This document shows, in pieces, positions 8,681 through 18,175 of a stretch of 46,574 nt of DNA (its first letter is position 1; each line of letters starts with the position of its first letter). The notes under the pieces are model-generated. The model was not told where the DNA came from. It saw nothing but the letters and a program-made list of their open reading frames with translations, and searched no databases. The position numbers and the translations under genes were made by a program. This DNA is from an uncultured Nodularia sp. (GTDB taxonomy: Bacteria > Cyanobacteriota > Cyanobacteriia > Cyanobacteriales > Nostocaceae), in NCBI GenBank assembly GCA_903911355.1, contig CAIWDD010000078.1:1-46574 (forward strand), given 5' to 3'.

Positions 8681-10330
8681 ATGTTCCTCACTCAAACTGT
8701 TCCCCGTCAAAGAGAAATTATCGAGGTAGTCCTCCGCAATGGTTGGGACTATATGCGAAGGGTACTCACCGGTGGTAAAGCTGATGAACCTCAACTACCC
8801 ACACCGGCAGTTTTAAAGAATATCCTGGTGGATTTAGGTCCAGTTTATGTTAAACTGGGCCAGCTACTTTCCACCCGTCCAGACTTACTCAGCGCCGCCT
8901 ACATTGAAGAGCTTTCCACTCTCCAAGACGAAGTACCCCCAGTTCCTTGGTCAGACATAGAAGTATTAATTCGTCAGCAGCTAAAACAGCCACTGGAAGA
9001 AACATTCAGCATAGTTAATCATGTCCCTGTAGCGGCCGGATCAATCGCTCAGACTCATCGAGCTACATTAGTAGATGGTCGAGAAGTTGCTCTCAAGGTA
9101 CAACGTCCGGGAATCGATCTCACTGTAGCTCAAGATATCGTTTTAATTCAAGGTATTGCTGATTTAGTAGCGCGCACAGAGTTTGGGCAAACTTACGAAA
9201 TCAAAGCGATCGCTGCTGAATTTACCAAAGCTTTAGAAGACGAGTTAGATTTTACACTGGAAGCAGGTTTTACAGACCAGCTGCGAGGTAATTTAGCCCG
9301 TAGTCACTGGTTTGATCCCACACAACTGGTAGTTGCGGAAATCTTCTGGGAATTAACTACCCAGAAGTTATTGGTCATGGAATGGCTCGATGGTGTACCT
9401 TTACTTTCCGCGAATTTAAATCGGTTCCTGGAAAATGGTAACGATGCTCACACACAACGCCGGGAAATTACTACCCTGCTATTTCGGGCTTTTTTCCAGC
9501 AAATATACATTGATGGCTTCTTCCATGCTGACCCCCATCCTGGAAACTTATTTTATCTCGCAGATGGTCGCATTGCGCTTTTAGACTGTGGAATGGTGGG
9601 CAGACTTGATCCCCGCACCCAGCAGATCCTCACAGAAATGCTTTTAGCCATCATTGATTTAGATGCGGGTCGATGCGCCCAGTTAACTTTACACTTAGCA
9701 GATTCTTCTGGTCCGGTGATTTTGTCCCGGTTAGAAAATGATTATGATCGCATGTTGCGGAAGTATCATCATGTCAGCTTGAGTGATATGAATTTCAGTC
9801 ACATAATTTATGAAATTCTGCAACTAGCCCGTCAAAATAAAATTCGCTTACCCAGCAATATGGGCTTATATGCCAAAACCCTGGCTAACTTAGAAGGGGT
9901 AGCTCGTGGATTCAACCCACAGGTAAATTTATTTGACGAAATCCAGCCATTAATTACAGACTTGTTTCGACGACAACTACTAGGGAGTAATCCACTACCA
10001 TCACTCTTAAGAACTGCCCTAGATATTAAGAGTCTATCATTACAATCTCCCCGGCAAATTGAACTATTATTAGAGCGAGTTACTTCGGAAACCTTACAGT
10101 GGAATCTCTCACTGCGTGGTTTAGATGGTATGCGGCGCACTCTGGATGACGCTGCTAACAGATTATCTTTTAGTATTTTAGTAGGTTCTCTGATTATGGG
10201 AGCCGCTATTATTTCCACCAAAGCCCAAACTACTCAACTGTCATTTTTAAGTAGTGTTCTGTTTGCTGCTGCTAGTTTATTAGGTTTGTGGCTAGTTATT
10301 AGTATTTTACGCTCTGGGCGTTTAAAGTAA
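8681..10330 (+). CDS. ABC1/UbiB (AarF) family atypical kinase
   Basis: A 549-residue protein with the UbiB-defining KxGQ motif (KLGQ, 58-61) inside YVKLGQLLSTRPDLL, the Ala-rich nucleotide loop AAGSIAQTHRA (about 113-123), the catalytic-loop HADPHPGN and the metal-binding DCGM. Two hydrophobic segments end the protein (about 500-545), as in membrane-bound UbiB homologues. These proteins support isoprenoid quinone or other lipid metabolism; substrate assignments in cyanobacteria are uncertain. The start at 8681 opens just before the conserved RQREIIEVVLRNGWDYMRR. Earlier in-frame reading is low-complexity Pro/Cys codons and not conserved. Confidence 0.9.
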   Translation: MFLTQTVPRQREIIEVVLRNGWDYMRRVLTGGKADEPQLPTPAVLKNILVDLGPVYVKLGQLLSTRPDLLSAAYIEELSTLQDEVPPVPWSDIEVLIRQQLKQPLEETFSIVNHVPVAAGSIAQTHRATLVDGREVALKVQRPGIDLTVAQDIVLIQGIADLVARTEFGQTYEIKAIAAEFTKALEDELDFTLEAGFTDQLRGNLARSHWFDPTQLVVAEIFWELTTQKLLVMEWLDGVPLLSANLNRFLENGNDAHTQRREITTLLFRAFFQQIYIDGFFHADPHPGNLFYLADGRIALLDCGMVGRLDPRTQQILTEMLLAIIDLDAGRCAQLTLHLADSSGPVILSRLENDYDRMLRKYHHVSLSDMNFSHIIYEILQLARQNKIRLPSNMGLYAKTLANLEGVARGFNPQVNLFDEIQPLITDLFRRQLLGSNPLPSLLRTALDIKSLSLQSPRQIELLLERVTSETLQWNLSLRGLDGMRRTLDDAANRLSFSILVGSLIMGAAIISTKAQTTQLSFLSSVLFAAASLLGLWLVISILRSGRLK

Positions 10331-10433
10331 CTGTTGAAAAAAACCTCCTAAAATCTACTGATGTCAAAATGGATCATATTTCTTGTATTTATAAGGGATA
10401 ATTTGGGATCTCACCGCTACAGGAAAATGCTAT

Positions 10434-11414
10434 ATGTCAATTATTACTGTTGAAAATCTGTGTAAATTTTACCCAGTGGCGGTTAAGGAGCCGGGTATAA
10501 AAGGCACGCTCACCCACTTTTTCCGGCGCACTTACCGCTCTATTAAAGCAGTAGAGGATGTTTCCTTTGAAATTTCCCCCGGTGAGGTGGTGGGTTTTTT
10601 GGGACCCAATGGTGCTGGTAAAACTACGACCCTGAAAATGCTCACAGGGCTGATTCATCCTTCTGGGGGTACAGTTAGAGTGGCGGGATACGTGCCATTT
10701 TTGCGCCAGGAACGATTTCTGCAAAAAATTACCTTGGTCATGGGTCAAAAACAGCAGTTACTCTGGGACTTACCAGCCCTAGATTCTTTGAAAATCAACG
10801 CTGCTGTTTACAACATCTCAAATCAAGAATTTCACAGACGGGTCGGGGAATTCACACAGATGTTGAATCTAGAAGGAAAGCTGACCCAACCAGTGCGGAA
10901 ATTATCTTTAGGTGAACGGATGAAAGTCGAACTGTTAGCAGCACTGTTGCATCATCCTCATGTATTGTTTCTCGATGAACCGACACTGGGACTAGATGTA
11001 AATGCTCAGGTGGCAGTACGGGATTTTTTACGGGAGTATAATCGCCGTTATCAAGCTACTGTGTTATTAACTAGTCATTACATGGCTGATATTACTGCTT
11101 TATGTCAGCGGGTACTATTGATTCACCAAGGAAAGCTGATGTATGACGGTAGTTTAGATGGATTGGTGGCAAATTTCGCACCTTACCGCGAAATCCACAT
11201 TGAGTTAACCGAGCCGCTACCTAGAGAAAAACTCATGTTCTACGGTGATGTCCAATCCCTAGAGGGGCGTGCAGTGAGCTTTATCGTACCACGAGAAACC
11301 CTGACCAGTACAGTATCTCAAATTCTGGCAGAGTTAGAAGTCATCGATTTAACAGTGACTGAGCCACCAATAGAAGAGGTGATTGGTAGAGTTTTTCAAG
11401 CGGGAGTGGTGTAA
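10434..11414 (+). CDS. ABC-2 type transporter, ATP-binding protein
   Basis: A 326-residue ATPase with Walker A GPNGAGKTT (about 59-67), the signature LSLGE, Walker B VLFLDEPTLGLD and the H-loop TSHYM. The N-terminal section up to SIKAVEDVSFEI and the roughly 100-residue C-terminal extension match the ABC-2 subgroup that pairs with DUF990-type permeases. It should power export by the permease that starts 5 bases after its stop. The substrate is unknown. In related operons a second permease is often present; only one is seen here. Confidence 0.92.
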   Translation: MSIITVENLCKFYPVAVKEPGIKGTLTHFFRRTYRSIKAVEDVSFEISPGEVVGFLGPNGAGKTTTLKMLTGLIHPSGGTVRVAGYVPFLRQERFLQKITLVMGQKQQLLWDLPALDSLKINAAVYNISNQEFHRRVGEFTQMLNLEGKLTQPVRKLSLGERMKVELLAALLHHPHVLFLDEPTLGLDVNAQVAVRDFLREYNRRYQATVLLTSHYMADITALCQRVLLIHQGKLMYDGSLDGLVANFAPYREIHIELTEPLPREKLMFYGDVQSLEGRAVSFIVPRETLTSTVSQILAELEVIDLTVTEPPIEEVIGRVFQAGVV

Positions 11415-11419
11415 TTTCA

Positions 11420-12208
11420 GTGAAAAAAATTCTGAGGAAAATCTTGACTTTGCTGTCTGTTTACTACGCCTATATGGTGGAGTATCGGGCGGAATTGATT
11501 TTATGGGTTTTGGCTGGCGCTTTACCTATTATCTTGATGGGTGTCTGGATACAGGCGGCCCAGGGTGGGGAGTTTGCTCTGACACCTGCAGATTTTGCCC
11601 GCTACTTTATCACCGTTTTCTTTGTGCGACAAGTTACTGTTGTCTGGGTAATTTGGGAGTTTGAAAAGGAGATAGTGGAGGGTAAGCTATCATCCCGCTT
11701 ATTGCAACCCCTAGATCCAGCCTGGCGCCATGTCGCTGCTCATCTCTCCGAAAGGGTGGCTCGTCTACCTTTTGCACTACTACTGGTTTTTTTGTTTTTT
11801 ACCCTCTATCCTCAAGCTGTTTGGTTACCTAGTTGGTGGCAATTATTACTCTTTTCTATTGCATGTATACTCAGTTTTATTTTACGGTTTGTGATTCAGT
11901 ATACTTTTGCTATGTTCGCCTTTTGGACAGAACGCGCTAGTGCTTTGGAAAACTTATGGTTTCTATTTTATTTATTTTTGTCGGGCTTAATTGCACCTTT
12001 GGATGTTTTTCCCGAAACTGTGCGCACGGTAGTTATGTTTACGCCTTTCCCTTATTTGATTCATTTCCCAGTTAGTCTTTTGGTGGGGTTACCTGTTGAT
12101 GTTGCGGGGGGATTTTTAGCCATTTTAGCCTGGATATTCATATTTTTCGCGGTAAACCGCCTGCTGTGGCTTGGGGGACTAAAACGTTATTCTGGTATGG
12201 GTGCCTAA
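11420..12208 (+). CDS. ABC-2 family transporter permease
   Basis: A 262-residue membrane protein with about six hydrophobic spans, including LILWVLAGALPIILMGVW near the N-terminus. It has the central WEFEKEIVEGKLSSRLLQPL loop typical of the DUF990/ABC2_membrane_6 group. It begins with GTG at 11420, five bases after the ATPase stop, which points to translational coupling. With the upstream ATPase it would form an inner-membrane exporter of unknown substrate. Confidence 0.88.
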   Translation: MKKILRKILTLLSVYYAYMVEYRAELILWVLAGALPIILMGVWIQAAQGGEFALTPADFARYFITVFFVRQVTVVWVIWEFEKEIVEGKLSSRLLQPLDPAWRHVAAHLSERVARLPFALLLVFLFFTLYPQAVWLPSWWQLLLFSIACILSFILRFVIQYTFAMFAFWTERASALENLWFLFYLFLSGLIAPLDVFPETVRTVVMFTPFPYLIHFPVSLLVGLPVDVAGGFLAILAWIFIFFAVNRLLWLGGLKRYSGMGA

Positions 12209-12322
12209 AATAACGTCACACCTTACTAACCAAAGCTCAGGTTTTTGGCAAATGTCAAAGGTGAGTGGTGTCAAAACACACATTTATATGTTATTTAATT
12301 TATATTTATCAGGTGTGTTGTT

Positions 12323-13171
12323 ATGTCTATCAACATTCTCATTGGCATTGTTATACTGTTGGCGATCGCATTTTTGAGTCTGCTCATCCTCAAAATCAGA
12401 AGTAATCGCCAGGTCAATCAAATGTGGCGATTGTGTTCCCTATGTTCTTCACAAGCCTCACCGACACAGGAATACTTCAGTGAAGACATGATTACCGGAT
12501 TACCCCCCACTGTACAGCGTTACTTTCTACACGCTATTGCTCCAGGGACACCCTTAGCTCATGCTAATCAATTAAAGATGCAGGGTCGCTTGAGATTGGG
12601 ACCAGATAAATCTTGGCTTTCCATGCGTTGTCAAGAACTCATCACCTCACAAGGATTTGTGTGGAAAGCCATCATCGGTAGTAGATTATTACAGCTTGAT
12701 GGTGCTGATTATTACATGATTAATGGTTTAGGTCGAGTGCAATTTGGACTCTGGGGATTAATCCCGATTATCAACGTACATGATCACAATACTCTTCGTT
12801 CTAGCATTGGGCGCTTAGTACAGGAATTTGTCTGGTTACCATCCGCCTTGTTACCCCAGCAGGGCGTAGAGTGGCGAGAAATTTCTGATGACACCATTGA
12901 AGCCAGACTGAAGATAAATGATGAACCCGTTACCCTCACCCTAGTCATTGATACTGATGGCAAAGTTTTAGAAATTTCTTCACCCCGTTGGGGAAATCAT
13001 ACAAACAATCGCAAATGGCGCTATATTCCCTTTGGCGGTAAATGTCACGCAGATCAAACTTTTGGTGGTTTTACCATTCCTTCTCAGGTCAATGTCGGTT
13101 GGTGGTTTGGTACAGAACGTTACTTTGACTTTTTTAAATGCACAATTAAACAGGCTAAATTTCAATCTTAG
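12323..13171 (+). CDS. DUF6544/DUF6920-type conserved protein
   Basis: A 282-residue protein with one N-terminal membrane segment (about 4-23) and a conserved soluble domain. Hallmarks recalled for this family are LPPTVQRYFLHAI (60-72), a QxxGRLRLG strand, GFVWKAIIG, a D-Y-x-x-x-G-L-G-R element, and the EFVWLPSALLP motif around residues 172-182. The domain looks like an LolA/LppX-type beta sheet by its strand pattern, but that is inference. The function is unknown. It stands alone on the plus strand and faces guaA tail to tail. Confidence 0.65.
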   Translation: MSINILIGIVILLAIAFLSLLILKIRSNRQVNQMWRLCSLCSSQASPTQEYFSEDMITGLPPTVQRYFLHAIAPGTPLAHANQLKMQGRLRLGPDKSWLSMRCQELITSQGFVWKAIIGSRLLQLDGADYYMINGLGRVQFGLWGLIPIINVHDHNTLRSSIGRLVQEFVWLPSALLPQQGVEWREISDDTIEARLKINDEPVTLTLVIDTDGKVLEISSPRWGNHTNNRKWRYIPFGGKCHADQTFGGFTIPSQVNVGWWFGTERYFDFFKCTIKQAKFQS

Positions 13172-13263
13172 TCACTTGGCTTGTGGTTCACGGAATTGCC
13201 ACCAGGATGTTATGACTATAGACCCCCTGGAGCATGGAGGCTGATGCTACAGGAAATTGAAAA

Positions 13264-13311
13264 CCAGACGAGGACACAGACCTATGTGTGTTGATCTGTG
13301 TCCATCTCTGG
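13264..13311. terminator. Bidirectional terminator-like hairpin
   Basis: GGACACAGA (13272-13280) pairs perfectly with TCTGTGTCC (13295-13303). An outer CCAGA (13264-13268) and TCTGG (13307-13311) extend the stem after a 3-base mismatch. It sits between two convergent genes (stops at 13171 and 13329), where a shared terminator is expected. Confidence 0.6.
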
Positions 13312-13328
13312 TGAAAATTAACCCGACA

Positions 13329-14948
13329 TCATTCCCACTCTATAGTTCCAGGGGGCTTAGAAGTAATATCATAAACCACACGGTTAACCCCCTTCACCTC
13401 ATTAACAATGCGATTAGAAATTTCTTCCAAGACATCGTAAGGTATCCGCGCCCAGTCAGCCGTCATACCATCTTCACTCGTGACAATACGCAGAACAATA
13501 GGATAAGCATAAGTGCGTTTATCCCCCATTACGCCTACACTGCGAATTGGTAGTAACACAGCAAATGCTTGCCAAACATCATGGTATAAACCACGCTTGT
13601 TAATTTCTTGACGCACAACCAAATCAGCATCGCGGAGAATATTCAACCGTTCGGGGGTGACTTCTCCTAAAATGCGAATTGCTAAACCCGGACCGGGGAA
13701 AGGTTGGCGTTGTACAATTTCTTCTGGTAAGCCAATGGAACGCCCAACTTTACGGACTTCATCTTTAAACAGTTTCCGCAATGGTTCCACCAGTTTAAAC
13801 CGCAGGTCCTTGGGTAAACCACCAACGTTGTGATGACTCTTAATTTTTACTGCTACTCGTTCCCCTGTTTGGGGGTCTACGTTAGTATCGGCGGACTCGA
13901 TCACATCTGGATACAGAGTACCCTGGGCTAAATAGTCAAAATGTCCCAGGCGTTTAGATGTTTCTTCAAATACCTGGATAAATTCATGTCCAATACGCCG
14001 GCGCTTTTCTTCTGGGTCTGTTACCCCAGCAATCATCGACAAAAAGCGATCGCGAGCACTAACATATTCTACAGGAATATGAAACTGTTCTTTAAATAGT
14101 TTCAGTAACCGTTCCGGCTCCAACTTACGCATAAACCCTTGGTCAATAAACACACAGGTCAATTGTTCCCCAATAGCTTTATACAACAAAAAGGCCAGGG
14201 TAGAAGAATCCACACCCCCAGACAAAGCTAAAAGTACGCGCTTATCACCTACTCTGGCGCGAATTTCCCGAATTGCTTCTTCTACAAAAGCCTCTGTAGT
14301 CCATGTGGGTTCGCAATCGCAGATATGATAGACAAAGTTACGAATTAAGGCCAGTCCCCCCAGAGAATGTACTACTTCAGGATGGAACTGGACACCATAA
14401 AGTTTTCTTTCGTGGTCAGCAATGGCGGCACAGGGTGTATTATCTGTGTGTGCCAACACTTCAAACCCTGGTGGCATTTTGGTCACTGAATCTCCGTGAC
14501 TCATCCACATGGTAGTACCATCTTCCACATTAGTCAGTAAGTCTGTGGGGTCATCTATATATAATGATGCTTTACCATACTCTCCTCGCTCTGCTTTAGC
14601 CACTTCCCCATGGAGTTGGTTAACCATCAACTGCATACCATAGCAGACACCCAGGACAGGAATACCTAAATTCCAGATTTCTTGGTCGCAATGGGGGGCG
14701 TGTTCCACATAAACTGATCCCGGTCCACCAGAGAGAATGATACCCTTGGGATTTAATTTGCGTAATTGTTCGGATGTTGTGCGATAAGATAGCACTTCCG
14801 AGTATACTTGCGTCTCGCGGATTCTGCGCGCAATCAGTTCAGAATATTGGGAGCCGAAGTCGAGAATTACAATCATTTGACGATCTAGCCCCCCCAAATT
14901 GTCTATTTGAGGTGCTTGTTCGGTTGGTAGAGTCACCGATGTATTCAT
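13329..14948 (-). CDS. guaA: GMP synthase (glutamine-hydrolysing)
   Basis: A 539-residue enzyme that converts XMP to GMP using ATP and glutamine. The N-terminal class I amidotransferase domain (about 25-215) has the catalytic Cys in GVCYGMQ (C102) and the His-Glu pair in [11 protein letters not shown]. The ATP pyrophosphatase domain shows the PP-loop [11 protein letters not shown]. The C-terminal dimerisation domain has [11 protein letters not shown] and ends TIEWE, as is usual. Cyanobacterial GuaA commonly has this slight N-terminal extension. The gene lies 221 bases downstream of cbiD on the same strand; I see no feature in that gap that clearly separates them. Confidence 0.97.
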   Translation of the reverse strand: MNTSVTLPTEQAPQIDNLGGLDRQMIVILDFGSQYSELIARRIRETQVYSEVLSYRTTSEQLRKLNPKGIILSGGPGSVYVEHAPHCDQEIWNLGIPVLGVCYGMQLMVNQLHGEVAKAERGEYGKASLYIDDPTDLLTNVEDGTTMWMSHGDSVTKMPPGFEVLAHTDNTPCAAIADHERKLYGVQFHPEVVHSLGGLALIRNFVYHICDCEPTWTTEAFVEEAIREIRARVGDKRVLLALSGGVDSSTLAFLLYKAIGEQLTCVFIDQGFMRKLEPERLLKLFKEQFHIPVEYVSARDRFLSMIAGVTDPEEKRRRIGHEFIQVFEETSKRLGHFDYLAQGTLYPDVIESADTNVDPQTGERVAVKIKSHHNVGGLPKDLRFKLVEPLRKLFKDEVRKVGRSIGLPEEIVQRQPFPGPGLAIRILGEVTPERLNILRDADLVVRQEINKRGLYHDVWQAFAVLLPIRSVGVMGDKRTYAYPIVLRIVTSEDGMTADWARIPYDVLEEISNRIVNEVKGVNRVVYDITSKPPGTIEWE

Positions 14949-15169
14949 GGGGAGTTGTAAATGTAAGGTAAACAGTCGCTCTCTAGCCTAAGTGAAAACC
15001 ATTCATTCCCTGCTGATGCTGGTAAATGGTTGAGTTGATCCCCAACAAACGCCAGGTTAAATGCGCTTGCTAGACAATGTTGATGGCATAGTTTTAAAAG
15101 AATAACTGATCCAAGGATGGATACTGAAAAAAATATTTATGGGGATTATTTATGATTATTCATATTAAA

Positions 15170-16285
15170 CTAACACAATTTTTCCATTAACATGCAACCG
15201 ATTTTGCTCTTGATGAGAATTTGCCGATCGCGATCAAACAGAACCGACCCGCACAGTGTTGCTACTGCGCCTCTGGTACTATGACTTTGAATGTATGCTT
15301 GGGAACGAGTATCAATAGCTTGAGCGATCGCAGTATAAACTTGATTAACCCAATCACTACCCGTCACAGTATCCAAGGCTCTTAAGTATTTTAATGCAGC
15401 TTCAGCCGTAGGACTTTCAAAAACAGACTGTATATCCTGGGAATTTAAACCCACCAAGGCACAATGGGCGGCTAAAATCTCCCGACGGCCATCAGCCAAC
15501 TGGTGATGAGTATGAAAAATCCCCCCAGCCAATTTCATCAGTTTTCCGTGATAACCAAATAACAAGATTTCCTTCACACCCAACACATCTGCTGCTACTA
15601 ACATTGGCCCCAACCAGTTAGCAGTTTTTACCATTTGTTCGGGATTGATTCCCAATTGACGCGCCAAATCTAGACCATTTTCGCCGATACAAAATACCAA
15701 ATTTTCAAACCGACTGGCTTTATGTTCTAACTCAGTGCGGAAAGCTGTTAATTGCTCTGGTGTGCTTAAAGGTTGAGAAATACCAGTTGTCCCCAACAGC
15801 GAAAGACCTTCCACCACACCAAAAGCAGGATTAGAAGTGCGCACAGCCAGCGATCGCCCGAATGGTAGAATAATATTGACAGTGATTTTCTCATCAGCTG
15901 CTAGCATCCGCCGTAGATTTTCTTGTAGCAACCTGTGAGCATAAGCATAAATCGCCGGCTGATAGTCAGCATTTAGCTGTTTACCAATTCCTTCCCCACC
16001 TTGAATAATTACAGGTTCCCCATCGCCCACACGCCATTGGACCAGGGCCCAAATTGGTGTATTTCTAGTTAAATCCAGATTATCCCCTGGTTCGCTGCGG
16101 GTAATTGCCAAAGCCATATGATCAGATAGACCTGCTACCTGTTCAATGGGTATTTCTGCCATTTCTGCCGGTGAAATCAAGTCCACCGACACAGATGTTA
16201 CAGCTTGGTCATGGCGTAACCAGTGTAACGCCGCCATAGCAGAAGCACAGGCAAAAACCGGGAGAGTGTATCCAGAAACAGACAT
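15170..16285 (-). CDS. cbiD: Cobalt-precorrin-5B (C1)-methyltransferase CbiD
   Basis: CbiD methylates C1 of cobalt-precorrin-5B in anaerobic-type cobalamin synthesis. The 371-residue protein from ATG 16285 begins MSVSGYTLPVFACASAMAAL, the cyanobacterial variant of the CbiD N-terminus. It contains the family hallmark GKLMKLAGGIFHTHHQLADG. A longer in-frame start at 16405 would overlap the next gene and lacks conservation, so I chose 16285. The gene begins 16 bases after the stop of the small conserved gene at 16302. No other cob/cbi gene is in the window. Confidence 0.9.
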   Translation of the reverse strand: MSVSGYTLPVFACASAMAALHWLRHDQAVTSVSVDLISPAEMAEIPIEQVAGLSDHMALAITRSEPGDNLDLTRNTPIWALVQWRVGDGEPVIIQGGEGIGKQLNADYQPAIYAYAHRLLQENLRRMLAADEKITVNIILPFGRSLAVRTSNPAFGVVEGLSLLGTTGISQPLSTPEQLTAFRTELEHKASRFENLVFCIGENGLDLARQLGINPEQMVKTANWLGPMLVAADVLGVKEILLFGYHGKLMKLAGGIFHTHHQLADGRREILAAHCALVGLNSQDIQSVFESPTAEAALKYLRALDTVTGSDWVNQVYTAIAQAIDTRSQAYIQSHSTRGAVATLCGSVLFDRDRQILIKSKIGCMLMEKLC

Positions 16286-16301
16286 GATGATTAAATGATT
16301 A

Positions 16302-16601
16302 TTACACACCAACTGCTGACAGTAGATCTTCCATAGCTTCCCCAGAAAGTCCTTTTTGGATATAATTGGGAGCTTCAGGATTGTAAGGGCTTTGGATGCG
16401 GTCAATATTCAAAATTACCGCCTCCTCCGGGATAACTTGTACATCCGGGTCAAATGCAGTTGGGCGCATCAAGGAACTGGAGAAACCCTTAAAAATAGCA
16501 ACTTGATCTTGATAATTGGCGATTTCCAATGTTACCAGCAGAACTTCTTGGGGGCGTTTGGTGGTGTATTGTTCCAAGCGTTTACCAATGCAATTATTCA
16601 T
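16302..16601 (-). CDS. Small conserved cyanobacterial/plastid-type protein (DUF7734-like)
   Basis: A 99-residue soluble protein with conserved blocks KRLEQYTTKRPQEVLLVTLE (7-26), FKGFSSSLMRPTAFDPDVQV (about 37-56) and IDRIQSPYNP. It matches a small family I recall from cyanobacteria and plant plastids (DUF7734 to my memory), without assigned function. It has no catalytic motif I can name and no signal peptide. Spacing of 5 bases from the DUF3177 gene and 16 bases to cbiD suggests co-transcription. Confidence 0.7.
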   Translation of the reverse strand: MNNCIGKRLEQYTTKRPQEVLLVTLEIANYQDQVAIFKGFSSSLMRPTAFDPDVQVIPEEAVILNIDRIQSPYNPEAPNYIQKGLSGEAMEDLLSAVGV

Positions 16602-16606
16602 CTCAA

Positions 16607-17200
16607 CTAGTGTTGTACTGCTGAACGTCCTTGTTTCCCTAGCTTCACAAGTACAAAGTAGGTTAAGTACACTACATAGATTACTAAACTCAGTATAGCC
16701 AAAAAACCGAGAAACACAGGTGTGCTATTCTCATGGAAATATTGTTTAAACAGTAAGGGCGCTTCCAACCAAACTTGACAATAGGGAGTTTTGATCGCAG
16801 TTTCCGAGACAGCACACCCTAAAAAAGGCACAAGAGCAACTGCACCCAAAATAGAATAAATAGTCACACCCCAGCGCCAAGAGGTAAAAATCAGTTTTAA
16901 AGGGCTACTTTGCTGGTAATCAATTTCATCATTGAGGTCTAGCCAAAACCACAGAGAAATAGGAATGAGAATCCGCCCGATGAACCCAGATATAAAGCTG
17001 ATTGGGTACTGACCAATCATTAAATAGACGGTGATGGCTAATAGACTGGATACCCGCCAGTAAATGGTCAACAGGTGCTGTATGGCTTCGGCCTTCTGTA
17101 CAAATGACCAAATAAGTAGAATTACAGGAATAAATACTAAAAATAATAATGCCAGTCGATAGTCAACCCAGACATAATGGCGAAACCAAAGTTCATTCAT
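16607..17200 (-). CDS. DUF3177-type integral membrane protein
   Basis: About 197 residues with five or so hydrophobic spans, starting MNELWFRHYVWVDYRLALLF. It matches the cyanobacterial DUF3177 family in start and size; the function is unknown. An in-frame TTG at 17221 would add seven residues, but the conserved protein begins at the ATG at 17200. It leads a tight minus-strand cluster with the small conserved gene and cbiD. Confidence 0.75.
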   Translation of the reverse strand: MNELWFRHYVWVDYRLALLFLVFIPVILLIWSFVQKAEAIQHLLTIYWRVSSLLAITVYLMIGQYPISFISGFIGRILIPISLWFWLDLNDEIDYQQSSPLKLIFTSWRWGVTIYSILGAVALVPFLGCAVSETAIKTPYCQVWLEAPLLFKQYFHENSTPVFLGFLAILSLVIYVVYLTYFVLVKLGKQGRSAVQH

Positions 17201-17562
17201 AATTTTTTCTGAGGTTAGCAATAATAAATTTCAATCAATTATTCAGCGGATACGTTTAATTTCTAGTTAAAAAAAACAAGCAACCGGGAGAAGTTAAAGT
17301 TTAATATCTTGCATCAGCCCAAAGCATCGTCGGCACGGTTAAGGAACTTGCGCCGGATTTATGAACTAGCAACCCCAGGAAAACCCAACCTTCACCCTTG
17401 GTATCATATGAGTCTAGTATAAACAATATACTGACCCAAACCTCAGATGATTACAAGAGATGGATTTCTATTTAATTTCTCTTTAATCTAGGGTTAGCTT
17501 CAAGGTGCAAGATAACAGTAAGTAGATATAGTTGCTTGCTTATTCGGATAAAACTTTACTTT
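17201..17562. other. Gene-free stretch between CP12 and the DUF3177 gene
   Basis: It holds the promoter region of the DUF3177-cbiD cluster and the 3' side of CP12. I see one small inverted repeat (AGTAT/ATACT near 17416-17431) and no recognisable gene, RNA or terminator. Confidence 0.4.
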
Positions 17563-17796
17563 TTAGTCGTCGTAAACCCGGCACTCAAGAGCGTCTGGGT
17601 TATCATCACAGTACTGTTCGAGTGAATTTTTTGGCTTCTTATTACGCTGGTGGGAGGCTTCAGCTTGCAGTTCTTCCACTGCATCCCAAGCAGCGGCGCA
17701 CTCAGCAGAGTTACCACCGGAAATATCACAGACAGCACGAGCTTGTTCTATTTCGACTTGGATTTTTTCTTGGATTTTTTCTTGGGTGTCGCTCAT
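17563..17796 (-). CDS. cp12: CP12, redox regulator of the Calvin cycle
   Basis: CP12 scaffolds an inactive complex of glyceraldehyde-3-phosphate dehydrogenase and phosphoribulokinase in the dark. The 77-residue protein has the core AAWDAVEELQAEASHQ (34-49), the N-terminal cysteine pair in CDISGGNSAEC (23-33) and the C-terminal pair in YCDDNPDALECRVYDD (62-77). All four redox cysteines are present, so both loops should form. Length and composition are typical. It lies alone on the minus strand, with a 379-base divergent gap upstream toward the FIST gene. Confidence 0.95.
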   Translation of the reverse strand: MSDTQEKIQEKIQVEIEQARAVCDISGGNSAECAAAWDAVEELQAEASHQRNKKPKNSLEQYCDDNPDALECRVYDD

Positions 17797-17882
17797 AGTT
17801 AAATCTCTTTGTGTGGTTTTTGTCCTAGTATATAAAAACTTGCAGAATGGAGTCTTGTGGTTAGCTAGTCCACCATTCTAAC

Positions 17883-17905
17883 TACTTAACCTGTTACGTT
17901 AAGTA
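17883..17905. promoter_or_regulatory. Inverted repeat upstream of CP12
   Basis: TACTTAAC (17883-17890) and GTTAAGTA (17898-17905) are perfect 8-base arms around CTGTTAC. It lies 87 bases upstream of the CP12 start, in the divergent gap 17797-18175. It could be an operator or an RNA hairpin in the CP12 leader. The rest of this gap holds no recognisable gene. Confidence 0.4.
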
Positions 17906-18175
17906 TTTTAGCTTAATCATCCATGATCAATACAAAATTAAAAGAACAACAACAAGGTAAACTAAAGACAGGCATTTTTAAGAGTCCTGATGGCAGCTGG
18001 TAAATCTCAGCCAAGAGTAGAATTAATCCCGCTGTTATATTGTATAATAAGTTTCCTAAGTACCAATATCAGATCATCCGGTGTCAATGTATGGTACTTC
18101 AACATATGTAGTAGGGGAAAAATCACATACTACTAATACTACTAACTATAGTAACAAAAAAACAGCCTAAAATTC

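Noticed and set aside
8544-8729. Small ORF before the ABC1 kinase gene
   Set aside because: It runs through C-rich low-complexity repeats and overlaps the true kinase start in another frame.
16286-16405. Longer N-terminus for cbiD
   Set aside because: It would overlap the conserved small gene at 16302-16601, and the conserved CbiD start begins at ATG 16285.
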